Assembly (NCBI GenBank): GCA_051001975.1
Contig: JBPCMU010000051.1
Span: 1 to 64,000 of the forward strand
Source of the DNA: DATAEG01 sp051001975
GTDB lineage: Bacteria > Actinomycetota > Actinomycetes > Mycobacteriales > Jatrophihabitantaceae
DNA: 64,000 bases
Direction of reading: 5' to 3'
Each line of letters begins with the position of its first letter. The first letter of the stretch is position 1. The position numbers and the translations under genes were made by a program. Positions 53,839 through 62,453 of this stretch are shown here, piece by piece. The notes under the pieces were generated by a model. It saw nothing but the letters and a program-made list of their open reading frames with translations. It ran no database searches and was not told the origin of the DNA.

Positions 53839-54999
53839 GTGACGTCCGTGGTCGCACTTGCCGAGGTCATCGCAGCGATGGAGGGCTGGTTCCCGCCGAG
53901 CTGGGCGGAGAGTTGGGACGCCGTCGGCCTGGTCTGCGGCGACCCGGCCGAGCCCGTCACCCGGGTGCACCTCGCGGTCGACTGTGTGCCGGAGACGGTC
54001 GAGGAAGCACACGCGGCAGGTGCGCAACTGCTGCTCACCCACCACCCGTTGCTGCTGGGTGGGGTCACCACCGTCGGTGCGCATACCACCAAGGGTGCGA
54101 TGGTGCACCGGCTGGTCAGCCAGGGCACGGCGCTCTACGTCGCGCACACCAACGCCGACGTCGCCTCGCCAGGAGTATCCGACGCACTCGCGGAGCGGAT
54201 CGGGCTGAGCGACGTGCGACCGTTGATCGAGGATGTCAGCGAACGGCTCTACAAGATCGTCGTGTTCGTACCCGTGTACGGCGCCGACGCGATGATCGAC
54301 GCGCTCGCCGGAGCCGGCGCCGGAGGGCTGGGTGCCTACGACCGATGCGCCTGGACGACCACCGGGGTCGGCACATTCCGGCCGGGCGCCCGCGCCGCAC
54401 CCGCGATCGGCGAGCCGGGACGCATCGAGCAGGTCGCCGAGGCCAGGGTCGAGATGGTGCTTGCGCCGAGTGCGCTCGCCGCGGTTGTCGCCGCGATGCG
54501 CGCAGCGCACCCGTATGAGGAGCCGGCCTTCGACGTGCTGGCCCACGTACCGCTACCGACCGGCCGCGGCACCGGCCGGATCGGTGAGCTGGCCGCGCCC
54601 ACCACGCTGGCCCGGTTTGCCGACGATGTTGCGCGGCTGCTGCCGGCCACGGCGTGGGGCGTGCGCATCGCCGGCAAACCGGATCGAGCTGTGTCGCGGG
54701 TAGCTGTGTGCGGCGGCTCGGGCGCCGCCTACATCGAGCAGGCCCGTAGCGCGGGCGCGGACGTCTTCCTCACCGCTGATCTGAAGCACCACACCACCGT
54801 CGAGGCCGTCACCGAGCACGGATCCGACGCCATGGCCCTCATCGACGCGGCTCACTGGGCGACGGAGGCTCCCTGGCTGGACGCCGCGGCCGCTGCCCTC
54901 CGCGACCGCTTCGGCACTACGGTGGAGACGACCGTGTCCCACCTCGTCACCGACCCGTGGACACTGCACCGCCCGTCATCTGCCCACCAACCTGAATAG
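53839..54999 (+). CDS. Nif3-like dinuclear metal centre protein
   Basis: 386 aa from GTG 53839. N-terminal metal motifs ESWDAVGLVCGDP and LLTHHPLLLGGV; C-terminal DVFLTADLKHHTTVEAVTEH (metal HH) and DAAHWATEAPWL. A PII-like insertion (about 135-235, YKIVVFVPVYGADAMIDALA...HPYEEPAFDVLAH) marks the long YqfO-type form. Forms hexamers; the cellular role is debated. Starts the run Nif3-CdsZ-RNase H typical of actinobacteria. Confidence 0.93.
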   Translation: MTSVVALAEVIAAMEGWFPPSWAESWDAVGLVCGDPAEPVTRVHLAVDCVPETVEEAHAAGAQLLLTHHPLLLGGVTTVGAHTTKGAMVHRLVSQGTALYVAHTNADVASPGVSDALAERIGLSDVRPLIEDVSERLYKIVVFVPVYGADAMIDALAGAGAGGLGAYDRCAWTTTGVGTFRPGARAAPAIGEPGRIEQVAEARVEMVLAPSALAAVVAAMRAAHPYEEPAFDVLAHVPLPTGRGTGRIGELAAPTTLARFADDVARLLPATAWGVRIAGKPDRAVSRVAVCGGSGAAYIEQARSAGADVFLTADLKHHTTVEAVTEHGSDAMALIDAAHWATEAPWLDAAAAALRDRFGTTVETTVSHLVTDPWTLHRPSSAHQPE

Positions 55000-55016
55000 A
55001 GCGTGACTCCCGAACA

Positions 55017-55757
55017 GTGAACGCCGATCCCGCCGCTCAGCTGGCGCTGCTCAGCCTGCAAGGCATCGACTCCCAGCTCTCCCAGCTCTCCCATCGTCGC
55101 AAGACGCTGCCCTCCCTGGCGGTGCTCGCCGACTGCCACCAACGGGGCACCGAGCTGCACTCCCGAACCGTCGAGCTCAGCACTTCGCTGAAGGACATCG
55201 CCACCGAACAGTCCCGGATGGAAGCCGACATCGACATGGTGCGGCAGCGCGAGACCCGCGATCAGCAGCGGCTGGCCTCCGGCGGCATTCCGGCGAAGGA
55301 GCTCACCGGTCTGGAGCACGAACTCGAGACGCTGAAGCGTCGACAGTCGGCACTCGAGGACGAGGCGCTGGAGATCATGGAGCAGCGGGAGACGGTCGAG
55401 ACCGACCTCACCGCTGCGCAAGCCGCGGAAGCGGTGGTCGCCGATCAACGTGCCGCCGCCGAGGCAGAACGTGATGCAGCCTTCGCCGAGATCGACGCGG
55501 TAGTTCGGAGCAAGCAGGCCGAGCGGGAACCGTTGGCCGCGACCATCTCCGCCGATCTCATCGCGATGTACGACAAGATCCGCGACACCCGCGACGGCGT
55601 CGGCGCCGCCGCGCTCAAGCAACGCCGTTGCGAGGGCTGCCGGATCGAACTCGCCGGCAGCGAACTCAACGCGGTTCGTGCCGCAGCGCCCGACGACGTG
55701 GTGCGCTGCGACAACTGCCGACGCATTCTGGTGCGCACTCCCGAGTCCGGCCTGTGA
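55017..55757 (+). CDS. CdsZ-type coiled-coil/zinc-ribbon protein
   Basis: 246 aa. Long coiled coil over about residues 25-185 (for example ELTGLEHELETLKRRQSALE), then a C4 zinc ribbon CEGCRIELA...CDNCRRILVR. This is the family named CdsZ, conserved upstream of an RNase H gene in actinobacteria; a nucleic-acid or pilus-secretion-related role has been suggested, not certain. The stop overlaps the next GTG (GTGA). Confidence 0.92.
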   Translation: MNADPAAQLALLSLQGIDSQLSQLSHRRKTLPSLAVLADCHQRGTELHSRTVELSTSLKDIATEQSRMEADIDMVRQRETRDQQRLASGGIPAKELTGLEHELETLKRRQSALEDEALEIMEQRETVETDLTAAQAAEAVVADQRAAAEAERDAAFAEIDAVVRSKQAEREPLAATISADLIAMYDKIRDTRDGVGAAALKQRRCEGCRIELAGSELNAVRAAAPDDVVRCDNCRRILVRTPESGL

Positions 55758-56737
55758 GCCACGAGTCGGTCGTCGTCGAGGCGGATGGGGGATCTCGCGG
55801 AAACCCTGGCCCGGCCGGCTTCGGGGCAGTGGTGATGGATGCGACGACTCGAGAGGTGCTGGCCGAGCGATCCGAGTCGATCGGGATCGCCACCAATAAC
55901 GTTGCCGAGTACCGCGGGCTGATCGCCGGCCTGACAGCCGCGCTCGAGGTGGGCGCGGTGCAGGTGGCCGTGCGGATGGACTCCAAGCTGGTCGTCGAGC
56001 AGATGTCCGGACGTTGGCAGGTCAAGCACCCGGACATGCGACCTCTGGCCAGAGAAGCCAACGAGCTGCGCCGCAAGCTCGACGAGATCACGTTCGAGTG
56101 GATTCCCCGGGAGCTCAACAAGCACGCGGACCGGCTGGCCAACGAGGCGATGGACGCAGCGGCCGGGATCAGCCGTAGGCGAGTCCCGAAGGCGGCGCCG
56201 CCGGTGCAGTCCGTGATCAAGCCCTCGACGGCCGATCTCGCCGGCCGGGTGCGCCAACGTGCCCTGCTGCGCGGTGAGTTCACGCTGCGATCCGGCCAGG
56301 TCAGCGACCACTATTTCGACAAGTATCTTCTCGAGGCCGACCCGGCGATGTTGGGCGAACTGGCCGAAGCGATGGTCGACCTAGTCCCGGCCGACGCTGA
56401 TGTACTCGCCGGGCTCGAGCTCGGCGGTGTTCCGCTCGCGACCGTGCTCAGTCAGCTGACCGGGACGCCGAGCCGGTTCATCCGCAAGGTCGCGAAGGAG
56501 TACGGCACCGCGCAGCAGATCGAGGGCGGCAGCGTCGACGGCCGGTTGGTGGTGCTCGTGGAGGACGTCATTACCAGCGGGGGAGCGGTGCTGGACGCCA
56601 TCGAGGCGGTCCGCGCGGCGGGCGGCGTCGTTGAGAGGGTGGTCTGCCTCATCGACCGCCAGCAGGGTGGCCGGGCCGCGCTGACCGGCAAGGGGGTCGC
56701 CGTCGCGGCGTTGTTCACCGCGGCTGATCTCGAGTGA
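55754..56737 (+). CDS. Fusion of RNase HI-like domain and orotate phosphoribosyltransferase
   Basis: 327 aa from GTG 55754. Residues 1-~135: RNase HI fold with all four acidic residues, D11 (VEADGGSRGNPGPAG), E52 (NNVAEYRGL), D76 (RMDSKLVVEQM) and D126 (LNKHADRLANEAMD). Residues ~150-327: orotate phosphoribosyltransferase, with RALLRGEFTLRSGQVSDHYF, GLELGGVPLATVLS and the PRPP loop VVLVEDVITSGGAVLDA. In most actinobacteria the gene after CdsZ fuses RNase H to an acid-phosphatase/CobC domain; here the partner is PyrE-like. The frame is continuous, with no stop or shift at the junction. Confidence 0.9.
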   Translation: MSHESVVVEADGGSRGNPGPAGFGAVVMDATTREVLAERSESIGIATNNVAEYRGLIAGLTAALEVGAVQVAVRMDSKLVVEQMSGRWQVKHPDMRPLAREANELRRKLDEITFEWIPRELNKHADRLANEAMDAAAGISRRRVPKAAPPVQSVIKPSTADLAGRVRQRALLRGEFTLRSGQVSDHYFDKYLLEADPAMLGELAEAMVDLVPADADVLAGLELGGVPLATVLSQLTGTPSRFIRKVAKEYGTAQQIEGGSVDGRLVVLVEDVITSGGAVLDAIEAVRAAGGVVERVVCLIDRQQGGRAALTGKGVAVAALFTAADLE

Positions 56738-56740
56738 CCC

Positions 56741-57985
56741 TCAGACACCAATGAGGCGGGCACTCGTCCATAGCAGCACGGTCGTGACCGCCAGAATGAC
56801 CGGCACGCTCAGCGCGCCGTACAGATGGAACTCCCGAGCTCGCGGCCGCAGTTCGTCCGGGAGCAGCCGGCGCCAGAGCAGCGTGGCCAGCGAACCGATG
56901 TAAGTCAGGTTCGGCCCGACGTTCACTCCGATCAGCACGGCGAGCACGGCGATCGGATTCGCGGCCACCAATGGAGTTAGCACAAGCGTTGCCGGCAGGT
57001 TGTTCAGCAGGTTCGCTACCACCGCCGCCACTACCGCGATGGCCAGCAGTGCGGGCAACGCCGAACCGTGTGGCAGGACGTGCCGTAGGGCGGTGCCGAG
57101 CCCGTGCCGGGCGACTCCGTCCACGACGATGCCTAGTGCGAACACGAATGCCACGAATCCCGGGCTCGCCTCGATGACCATCCGGGGCAGCGTCGTCTCG
57201 CGGCGCAGCACTCGCGGGACGCCGAGCAGCACGACGCCGGCCAGGGCGGCCCAGACCGGCGGCACGTCCACGGCGGACGTCCCGGCGAATCCGGCGACGG
57301 TCAGCGCGATGACGACGAGCGAGTACCGCGGCGCCGGCGGCGGCGGATCGACCGGGTGCGAACTGGCCGGCAGATCCGAGCGGAAGAACAGTCGCAGCCC
57401 GAGCCATTCGAGTGCGCTCGCCGCGAGCCACGGCAGCGCCATCAGTGCGGTGAACCGGCCGAAGGAGACACCGGCCGCGGCGAACGCCAGCAGGTTGGTC
57501 AGGTTCGACACCGGCAGCAACAGCGATCCGGAGTTGGCCAGTTGCGTGCAGGCATAGGCGTGCGGGCGCGGCGCTGCACGTAGGTTCCGGGCGGTCTGCA
57601 CGACGACCGGCGTCAACAACACGACGGTGGCATCGAGGGTGAGCACCGCGGTGACCAGCGCCGCGAGGACGACGACCAGCAGGAGCAGCCGCCGCGGTCG
57701 GCCACCGCTCAGCCGTGCACTCACCGCGCCGAGGTAGGTGAACACTCCCGCCTCCGCGGCGAGATGACCGAGCACCAGGATGGCGGCGAGGAAGCCGACA
57801 GTCGGGCCGAGCTCGCGCAGCGTGTGCCATGCCGCCCGCGACGGGACGATGCCGGTGATGACCGTCAGCGCCGCGGCCGGCACCGCTACGAAGCCAGCCA
57901 GCACGCCGCCCGGTCTGGTCGCGACCACGCCAAGACAGGCGACGAGCAGAGCGATCGAGATCGTCTCCGCCAACCAGCCCGTCAC
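56741..57985 (-). CDS. ArsB/NhaD-type (ion transporter superfamily) membrane protein
   Basis: About 414 aa (GTG 57985 chosen; 58027 possible). Ten or more hydrophobic segments, including TISIALLVACLGVVATRPGG, TLDATVVLLTPVVVQTARNL and NSGSLLLPVSNLTNLLAFAA (SNLTN signature), and a matching C-terminal NLLNNLPATLVLTPLV with GVNVGPNLTYIGSLATLLW. The inverted-repeat topology is that of the arsenite/Na+ antiporter superfamily. No arsR-arsC context; the substrate is unknown. Confidence 0.88.
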   Translation of the reverse strand: MTGWLAETISIALLVACLGVVATRPGGVLAGFVAVPAAALTVITGIVPSRAAWHTLRELGPTVGFLAAILVLGHLAAEAGVFTYLGAVSARLSGGRPRRLLLLVVVLAALVTAVLTLDATVVLLTPVVVQTARNLRAAPRPHAYACTQLANSGSLLLPVSNLTNLLAFAAAGVSFGRFTALMALPWLAASALEWLGLRLFFRSDLPASSHPVDPPPPAPRYSLVVIALTVAGFAGTSAVDVPPVWAALAGVVLLGVPRVLRRETTLPRMVIEASPGFVAFVFALGIVVDGVARHGLGTALRHVLPHGSALPALLAIAVVAAVVANLLNNLPATLVLTPLVAANPIAVLAVLIGVNVGPNLTYIGSLATLLWRRLLPDELRPRAREFHLYGALSVPVILAVTTVLLWTSARLIGV

Positions 57986-58072
57986 GAGCGGGCACGCTAC
58001 AGAGCGGGCCGAGGCGCGCACCAACATCCCGGTACGCCCATCGCGCCGAAGGCACTACGCTCACATCGCGGC

Positions 58073-58482
58073 GGACGAGCCGACCGGGCGGCCGCGTCGT
58101 CACCGAAAGGTGATGCCGAGGAAAGTCCGGGCTCCACAGGGCAGGGTGGTTGTTAACGGCAACCCGGGGTGACCCGCGGGACAGTGCCACAGAAAACAGA
58201 CCGCCGCCGGCGCAAGCCGACGGTAAGGGTGAAACGGTGGTGTAAGAGACCACCAGCGTTCCGGGTGACCGGAGCGGCTAGGTAAACCCCACCCGGAGCA
58301 AGGTCGAGAAGGTGTCGAGGTCTTCGGGCCACGACACTGCGCAGACGTTCGAGGGCGGCCCGCCCGAGTCTGCGGGTAGACCGCTCGAGCGTGCCGGCAA
58401 CGGCACGCCTAGATGGATGGTCGCCACTCGCGCCGCCTCGGCAGTGCGAGTACAGGACCCGGCTTATAGGTCGACTCGTCCG
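58073..58482 (+). ncRNA. rnpB: RNase P RNA, bacterial class A
   Basis: P1 is CGGACGAG (58073) with CTCGTCCG (ending 58482). Conserved elements appear in order: GAGGAAAGTCCGGGCTCC (P4 5' side and CRI), CACAGAAAACAGACCGCC, GGTAAGGGTGAAACGGTGG, GTAAGAGACCACCAGC, GGCTAGGTAAACCCCACCCG with GAGCAAGG, GATGGATGGTCGCC and ACAGGACCCGGCTTATAGG. Length ~410 nt. It cleaves the 5' leaders of tRNA precursors. Confidence 0.97.
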
Positions 58483-58510
58483 CTGTATTTATGGCCGCCT
58501 CATCGGTTGT

Positions 58511-58610
58511 CTCGCGCGCCCCTCGCTTCGCATCGGGGAGCACTCGAAACCGATCGCTCGCTGCGCTCGCGCCAAGCGCTCCTTCGTCGCGCGGCGGCGG
58601 CCAGCTCTTC
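58511..58610 (+). repeat. Left arm of a ~100-bp imperfect inverted repeat
   Basis: CCCCTCGCTTCGCATCGGGG, AGCGCTCCTTCGTCGCGCG and CCAGCTCTTC recur in the same order, inverted, at 59342-59444 with roughly 75-80% identity by eye. The arm lies directly after rnpB. Next to it GCTCTTCGCGCGAGCGCTCA repeats at 58604 and 58649 (45-bp period). Confidence 0.7.
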
Positions 58611-58782
58611 GCGCGAGCGCTCATCGCGTTCGTGCGCGCGGGCGATCGGCTCTTCGCGCGAGCGCTCATCGCGCTCGTGAGAGGCAGCGTCACCGTGGCT
58701 TCGCTTAGCGGTGATCATGTGACAGTTCACCGGCTAGGACCGTCGAATCGTCACATGATCGCGTCGTTGGGAGGATGGGGGG

Positions 58783-59331
58783 ATGGAATTGGTGACGGAA
58801 CGATTGGTGATGCGGCGATGGACGGACGCGGATCGGGCGCCCTTCGCGGAGATGAACGCGGATCCGGAGGTGATGCGCTACTTCAAGGCCCCGTTGGATC
58901 GCACCGCGAGTGACCTGTTCATCGATCGGATTGAGTCCGCGTTCGACAGATTGGGCTACGGGCTGTGGGCGGTCGAGGTCACCGACACGCGTGAGCTGAT
59001 CGGATTCACCGGCCTCGCTCTGCAGACCTTCGACGCTCCGTTCACACCGGCGGTCGAGGTCGGTTGGCGGTTGAGGCGGCCGGCCTGGGGCAACGGGTAT
59101 GCGACCGAAGCCGCCCGGGCCGCACTCCGATTCGGTTTCGAGCAAGCTGAGGTCGAGCAGATCGTCTCCATCACTACGCGGACGAACGAGCCTTCCCAAC
59201 GAGTGATGCGCCGGCTCGGGATGACTCGTGATCCGGCCGACGACTTCGAGTACTCGATGCTGCCGGAGGGTCATCCACTACGACCGCACGTGCTGCACCG
59301 ATTGAGCAGAGAGCAATGGCGCACTACGTGA
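58783..59331 (+). CDS. GNAT acetyltransferase, RimJ/RimL-like
   Basis: 182 aa. Begins ELVTERLVMRRWTDADRAPF, then FTPAVEVGWRLRRPAWGNGY with ATEAARAALRFGF (acetyl-CoA pyrophosphate loop) and SITTRTNEPSQRVMRRLGM (C-terminal GNAT motif). Likely acetylates a protein N-terminus or small amine; substrate unknown. It is bracketed by the two arms of an inverted repeat, suggesting a mobile or rearranged segment. Confidence 0.9.
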   Translation: MELVTERLVMRRWTDADRAPFAEMNADPEVMRYFKAPLDRTASDLFIDRIESAFDRLGYGLWAVEVTDTRELIGFTGLALQTFDAPFTPAVEVGWRLRRPAWGNGYATEAARAALRFGFEQAEVEQIVSITTRTNEPSQRVMRRLGMTRDPADDFEYSMLPEGHPLRPHVLHRLSREQWRTT

Positions 59332-59341
59332 CCAACAACTA

Positions 59342-59444
59342 GAAGAGCTGATCGCCCGCGCGCGACGAAGGAGCGCTTGCGGCCGAGCGGAGCGAGGGGT
59401 TCGGTTGCGAGTGGGCCCCGATGCGGAGCGAGGGGTCCGCGAGG
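59342..59444 (-). repeat. Right arm of the ~100-bp inverted repeat
   Basis: Reverse complement of this arm matches 58511-58610: CCCCTCGCTCCGCATCGGGG, AAGCGCTCCTTCGTCGCGCG and CAGCTCTTC in the same order. Together the arms enclose the acetyltransferase gene. Confidence 0.7.
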
Positions 59445-59504
59445 AACCGACGAGGCGATCGATAAGCACAGCGAGGAACCGACGAAGCGATCTGTAAGCA
59501 CAGC
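59441..59504. repeat. 32-bp tandem repeat, two copies
   Basis: The unit starts CGAGGAACCGACGA and ends ATAAGCACAG or GTAAGCACAG. Copies at 59441 and 59473 differ at three or four positions. It abuts the right inverted-repeat arm. Confidence 0.8.
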
Positions 59505-59527
59505 GATCGATAACGACGTGATTGGCG

Positions 59528-59716
59528 ATGCGGTTCGGAAGTCAAGATCGGACCGGATCGTTGTGGTACTGCATCGATCACAAGCGCGCCGAACGGTTCG
59601 AAGACTGCGACAGTCACGACCGCAACGGGCCTCACTCGTCGATCGTCGAAACGAGTCGCGCGCTGCAAACGGCTAAAGAGCGCGAAGAAAAGTACGATGC
59701 CGAAGATGCGGCATGA
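59528..59716 (+). CDS. Small conserved actinobacterial protein
   Basis: 62 aa from ATG 59528. LWYCIDHKRAERFEDCDSHD, then RNGPHSSIVETSRALQTAKE and REEKYDAEDAA. The pattern (W-Y ... GP ... A..AL..A.ER.E..DAED) fits a widespread ~65-aa actinobacterial family of unknown function. Weak ribosome binding site. Cytosolic. Confidence 0.6.
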   Translation: MRFGSQDRTGSLWYCIDHKRAERFEDCDSHDRNGPHSSIVETSRALQTAKEREEKYDAEDAA

Positions 59717-59740
59717 GACGGTGGCGAGCGAACTTTCGCA

Positions 59741-59796
59741 TCGCACGTATCGCCGAATACCCCTATCGCATAAGGGTATTCGGCGATGTCGTGCGA
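59741..59796. repeat. Long, nearly perfect inverted repeat
   Basis: ATCGCCGAATACCC (59749-59762) pairs perfectly with GGGTATTCGGCGAT (59774-59787) around an 11-nt loop. After a small bulge TCGCACG (59741) pairs with CGTGCGA (59790). Total 21 bp. The local A+T content in the stem is above the surroundings. Could be a terminator, an attenuator for the downstream lysine-rich gene or a remnant of a palindromic element. Confidence 0.8.
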
Positions 59797-59949
59797 CGGT
59801 GCACGACTTATGCGGCCGCTCTCCGGTGAAGTCGCTCAACACGGTGGTCAAAACTTGTGCGGCGTGGCTTATTGACCGCGCGCGTGTAACGACGTGAACT
59901 TGTGTCTCGATCGACTCGTACGACCGTCGCCCCTAGGAGGAGCAACAAG

Positions 59950-60306
59950 ATGACGGCACCAAAGCGCGCAGCCAAAAAGGCACCGGCGAAGAAGGCCGCT
60001 GCCAAGAAGACCGCAGCCAAGAAGACCGCTGCCAAGAAGACCGCAGCCAAGAAGACCGCAGCCAAGAAGACCGCAGCCAAGAAGGCGCCGGCTCGTAAGA
60101 CCGTCGCGAAGAAGGCACCGGCGCGTAAGACTGCAGCGAAGAAGACCGCTGCCAAGAAGGCACCGGCGCGTAAGACTGCTGCGAAGAAGGCCGCTGCCAA
60201 GAAGGCACCGGCGCGTAAGACTGCTGCGAAGAAGACCGCTGCCAAGAAGGCACCGGCTCGCAAGACCGCCGCCAAGAGGGCGCCGGCCAAGAAGGCCGCA
60301 CGCTGA
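59950..60306 (+). CDS. Lysine/alanine-rich PAKKA-repeat protein (histone H1-like tail)
   Basis: 118 aa from ATG 59950 with a strong AGGAGG site. Almost entirely KKTAAKK, KKAPARK and AKKA units, for example AAKKAPARKTAAKKTAAKKA. The composition equals the C-terminal tail of mycobacterial HupB or eukaryotic H1, but no folded HU domain is present. Strongly basic, so it should bind DNA or RNA. The 3' gene is an RNB ribonuclease 17 bp away on the same strand. The repeat makes length variation by slippage likely. Confidence 0.85.
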   Translation: MTAPKRAAKKAPAKKAAAKKTAAKKTAAKKTAAKKTAAKKTAAKKAPARKTVAKKAPARKTAAKKTAAKKAPARKTAAKKAAAKKAPARKTAAKKTAAKKAPARKTAAKRAPAKKAAR

Positions 60307-60323
60307 TCGGCTGACCAGCGTCC

Positions 60324-61727
60324 GTGCAGACCACCAGGCTCGCCGGCGCACCTCTCGACTTCGCTGCATTGCGCAGCACGTTGAAGGTGCCCGGCGAGTT
60401 CTCATCTGAAGTGCTACATGCCGCCGAGACTGCGGCGGCGGCGGTACATCTTCCGGACGACGACGCCACGGACATTCCGTTCGTCACCGTCGACCCGTCC
60501 GGAAGCAGGGATCTCGACCAGGCGCTGAACATCGCAGCGCATGGTGACGGATTCGTAGTCAGCTACGCCATCGCGGACGTCGCTGCATACGTCGAGGCGG
60601 GGTCGATGCTCGACGCGGAGGTCAACACCCGCGGCGAAACGTTGTACTTCCCCGACACCCGGATCCCGCTGCATCCAGCCCTGCTGAGCGAAGGTGCGGC
60701 CAGCTTGTTGCCCGACCAGGTGCGCCCTGCCGTGCTGTGGCAGATGGAATTGGACGCTTCCGGCGCGGTGCGCGATGTGGTCGTGCGGCATGCCCGGGTG
60801 CGCAGCCGTGCTCAACTCGACTACGCGGGGCTTCAGGAGGTGCTAGCCGCGGGCACCGCACCGGAAGCCGCTCGGTTGTTACCCGATGTCGGCCGACTGC
60901 GACTCGAGCAATCCCGGCAACGGCACGCGATCAATCTCGACGTCCCCGAGCAGGAGGTCGAGCCGGACGGCCACGGCAGTTGGACCCTGCGCGCCCGCCA
61001 ACAACTCGACGTCGAACGATGGAACGCCGAGCTGTCTTTGCTCACCGGCATGTGCGCAGCCGACCTGATGATCAAGCACCGGGTTGGCATCCTGCGCACG
61101 CTGCCGCAACCGGACGAGAAAGTGATCGGCTGGCTGCACCGGGTCGCACCCGCACTGGACGTCACCTGGCCGAAGGGCGCCAAACCTGGAGACGTGGTCG
61201 TCGATCTAGACCGCACCGATCCGAAGCACATGGCGTTCTGCGATCACGCAATGTCGCTGTTGCGGGGCGCCGGGTACACGGTGCTCTCCGGCGCGCTGCC
61301 CAACGATCTCGGTCACGCAGGCGTGGGTGCTCCCTACGCGCATGTCACGGCGCCGCTGCGTCGCCTGGTCGATCGTTACGGCAGCACGCTCTGCGTGGCA
61401 TTGAGCAAGGGCGAGCCTGTGCCGGACTGGATCACCGCGGCACTTCCGGAGTTACCGAAGACGATGGCCAGCGCGGACAGCAAGGCGAACGAAGTGGATC
61501 GGGCGGTCGTCGACGCCACGGAAGCGTGGCTGTTACGCGACAGGGTCGGCCAGCAATTCACCGCGATCGTCTTGGACACCGAGGACGGCTCGGCGAAGAT
61601 CACCATCGATGAGCCGGCCATTCGGGCGCGGGCCAAGGGCACCGGCTTCGTCGTCGGCGAGCCGGTCACCGTTCGGCTCACGGAAGCCGATGTGCCCTCG
61701 CGTATCGTTCGCTTCGAACGCGTGTAG
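60324..61727 (+). CDS. RNB-domain ribonuclease (RNase II/R family)
   Basis: 467 aa from GTG 60324. The catalytic RNB block has DPSGSRDLDQALNIA (metal Asp residues), YAIADVAAYVEAGSMLDAEV and RGETLYFPDTRIPLHPALLS. The hallmark HVTAPLRRLVDRYG is near residue 340. The N-terminal cold-shock domains and a full S1 domain of RNase R are absent; this short form is common in actinobacteria. Degrades RNA 3' to 5'. It probably shares a transcript with the PAKKA protein. Confidence 0.93.
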   Translation: MQTTRLAGAPLDFAALRSTLKVPGEFSSEVLHAAETAAAAVHLPDDDATDIPFVTVDPSGSRDLDQALNIAAHGDGFVVSYAIADVAAYVEAGSMLDAEVNTRGETLYFPDTRIPLHPALLSEGAASLLPDQVRPAVLWQMELDASGAVRDVVVRHARVRSRAQLDYAGLQEVLAAGTAPEAARLLPDVGRLRLEQSRQRHAINLDVPEQEVEPDGHGSWTLRARQQLDVERWNAELSLLTGMCAADLMIKHRVGILRTLPQPDEKVIGWLHRVAPALDVTWPKGAKPGDVVVDLDRTDPKHMAFCDHAMSLLRGAGYTVLSGALPNDLGHAGVGAPYAHVTAPLRRLVDRYGSTLCVALSKGEPVPDWITAALPELPKTMASADSKANEVDRAVVDATEAWLLRDRVGQQFTAIVLDTEDGSAKITIDEPAIRARAKGTGFVVGEPVTVRLTEADVPSRIVRFERV

Positions 61728-61770
61728 AACGGCCCGGCGCGTCTCGAGAAGAACGATTCGAGGAGCGCAC

Positions 61771-62439
61771 ATGGTTGCCCCGGACATCGCTTCGCTGCGC
61801 ATCGCCGTCATCGGTGGGACCGGTCCGCAAGGACGCGGTCTCGCGCTGCGGTTCGGTGCGGCCGGCCTCCATGTCGCTATCGGATCCCGCGATGCCGCGC
61901 GTGCCGAGCAAGCCGCAGCAGAGCTCGCCGACTCGGTGAGCGGCGCGGGCAACGCCGATGCGGTCCGCGACGCCGACATCGTCATCGTTGCCGTGCCATG
62001 GGACGCGCACGAGGCGACCTTGGCCGGCCTTCGTGACGAGTTGGCCGGCAAGATCGTCGTCGACTGCGTGAACCCGCTCGGCTTCGATGAGCGCGGCCCG
62101 CACTCGCTGCGCCCAGCGGCCGGCAGCGCGGCGGAGCAGGCTGCCGTCCTGCTTCCGGACTCGACGGTGGCCGCAGCGTTCCACCACCTCAGCGCAGTGC
62201 TGCTCGACGACCCTGCCGTGGACGACCTCGACATCGACGTACTGGTGCTCGGCGATGACCGCGAGGCCTGCACGCTCGTTCAGCACCTCGCCGACGTCCT
62301 GCCCGGAGGCCGGGGTGTCTACGGCGGCCGGCTACGCAACGCGGGTCAGGTGGAGGCGTTGACCGCGAACCTCATCGCGATCAACCGGCGGTACAAGACG
62401 CACGCCGGCATCCGGGTGACCGGACTGCCCACCACCTGA
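61771..62439 (+). CDS. F420H2:NADP+ oxidoreductase
   Basis: 222 aa from ATG 61771 (GAGGAG site). NADP Rossmann loop RIAVIGGTGPQGRGLALRFG with IGSRDAARAEQAA; F420-binding-type segments DIVIVAVPWDAHEATL, VVDCVNPLGFDERGPHSL and VAAAFHHLSAVLL; C-terminal RNAGQVEALTANLIAINRRY. Transfers hydride between F420 and NADP, so the host makes F420. Confidence 0.92.
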   Translation: MVAPDIASLRIAVIGGTGPQGRGLALRFGAAGLHVAIGSRDAARAEQAAAELADSVSGAGNADAVRDADIVIVAVPWDAHEATLAGLRDELAGKIVVDCVNPLGFDERGPHSLRPAAGSAAEQAAVLLPDSTVAAAFHHLSAVLLDDPAVDDLDIDVLVLGDDREACTLVQHLADVLPGGRGVYGGRLRNAGQVEALTANLIAINRRYKTHAGIRVTGLPTT

Positions 62440-62453
62440 CCTCGCGCTCCGGG

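Noticed and set aside
56715..58253. 512-codon minus-strand frame over the ArsB/NhaD-like gene
   Set aside because: Arginine/alanine-rich shadow in a different frame from the gene with clear membrane segments.
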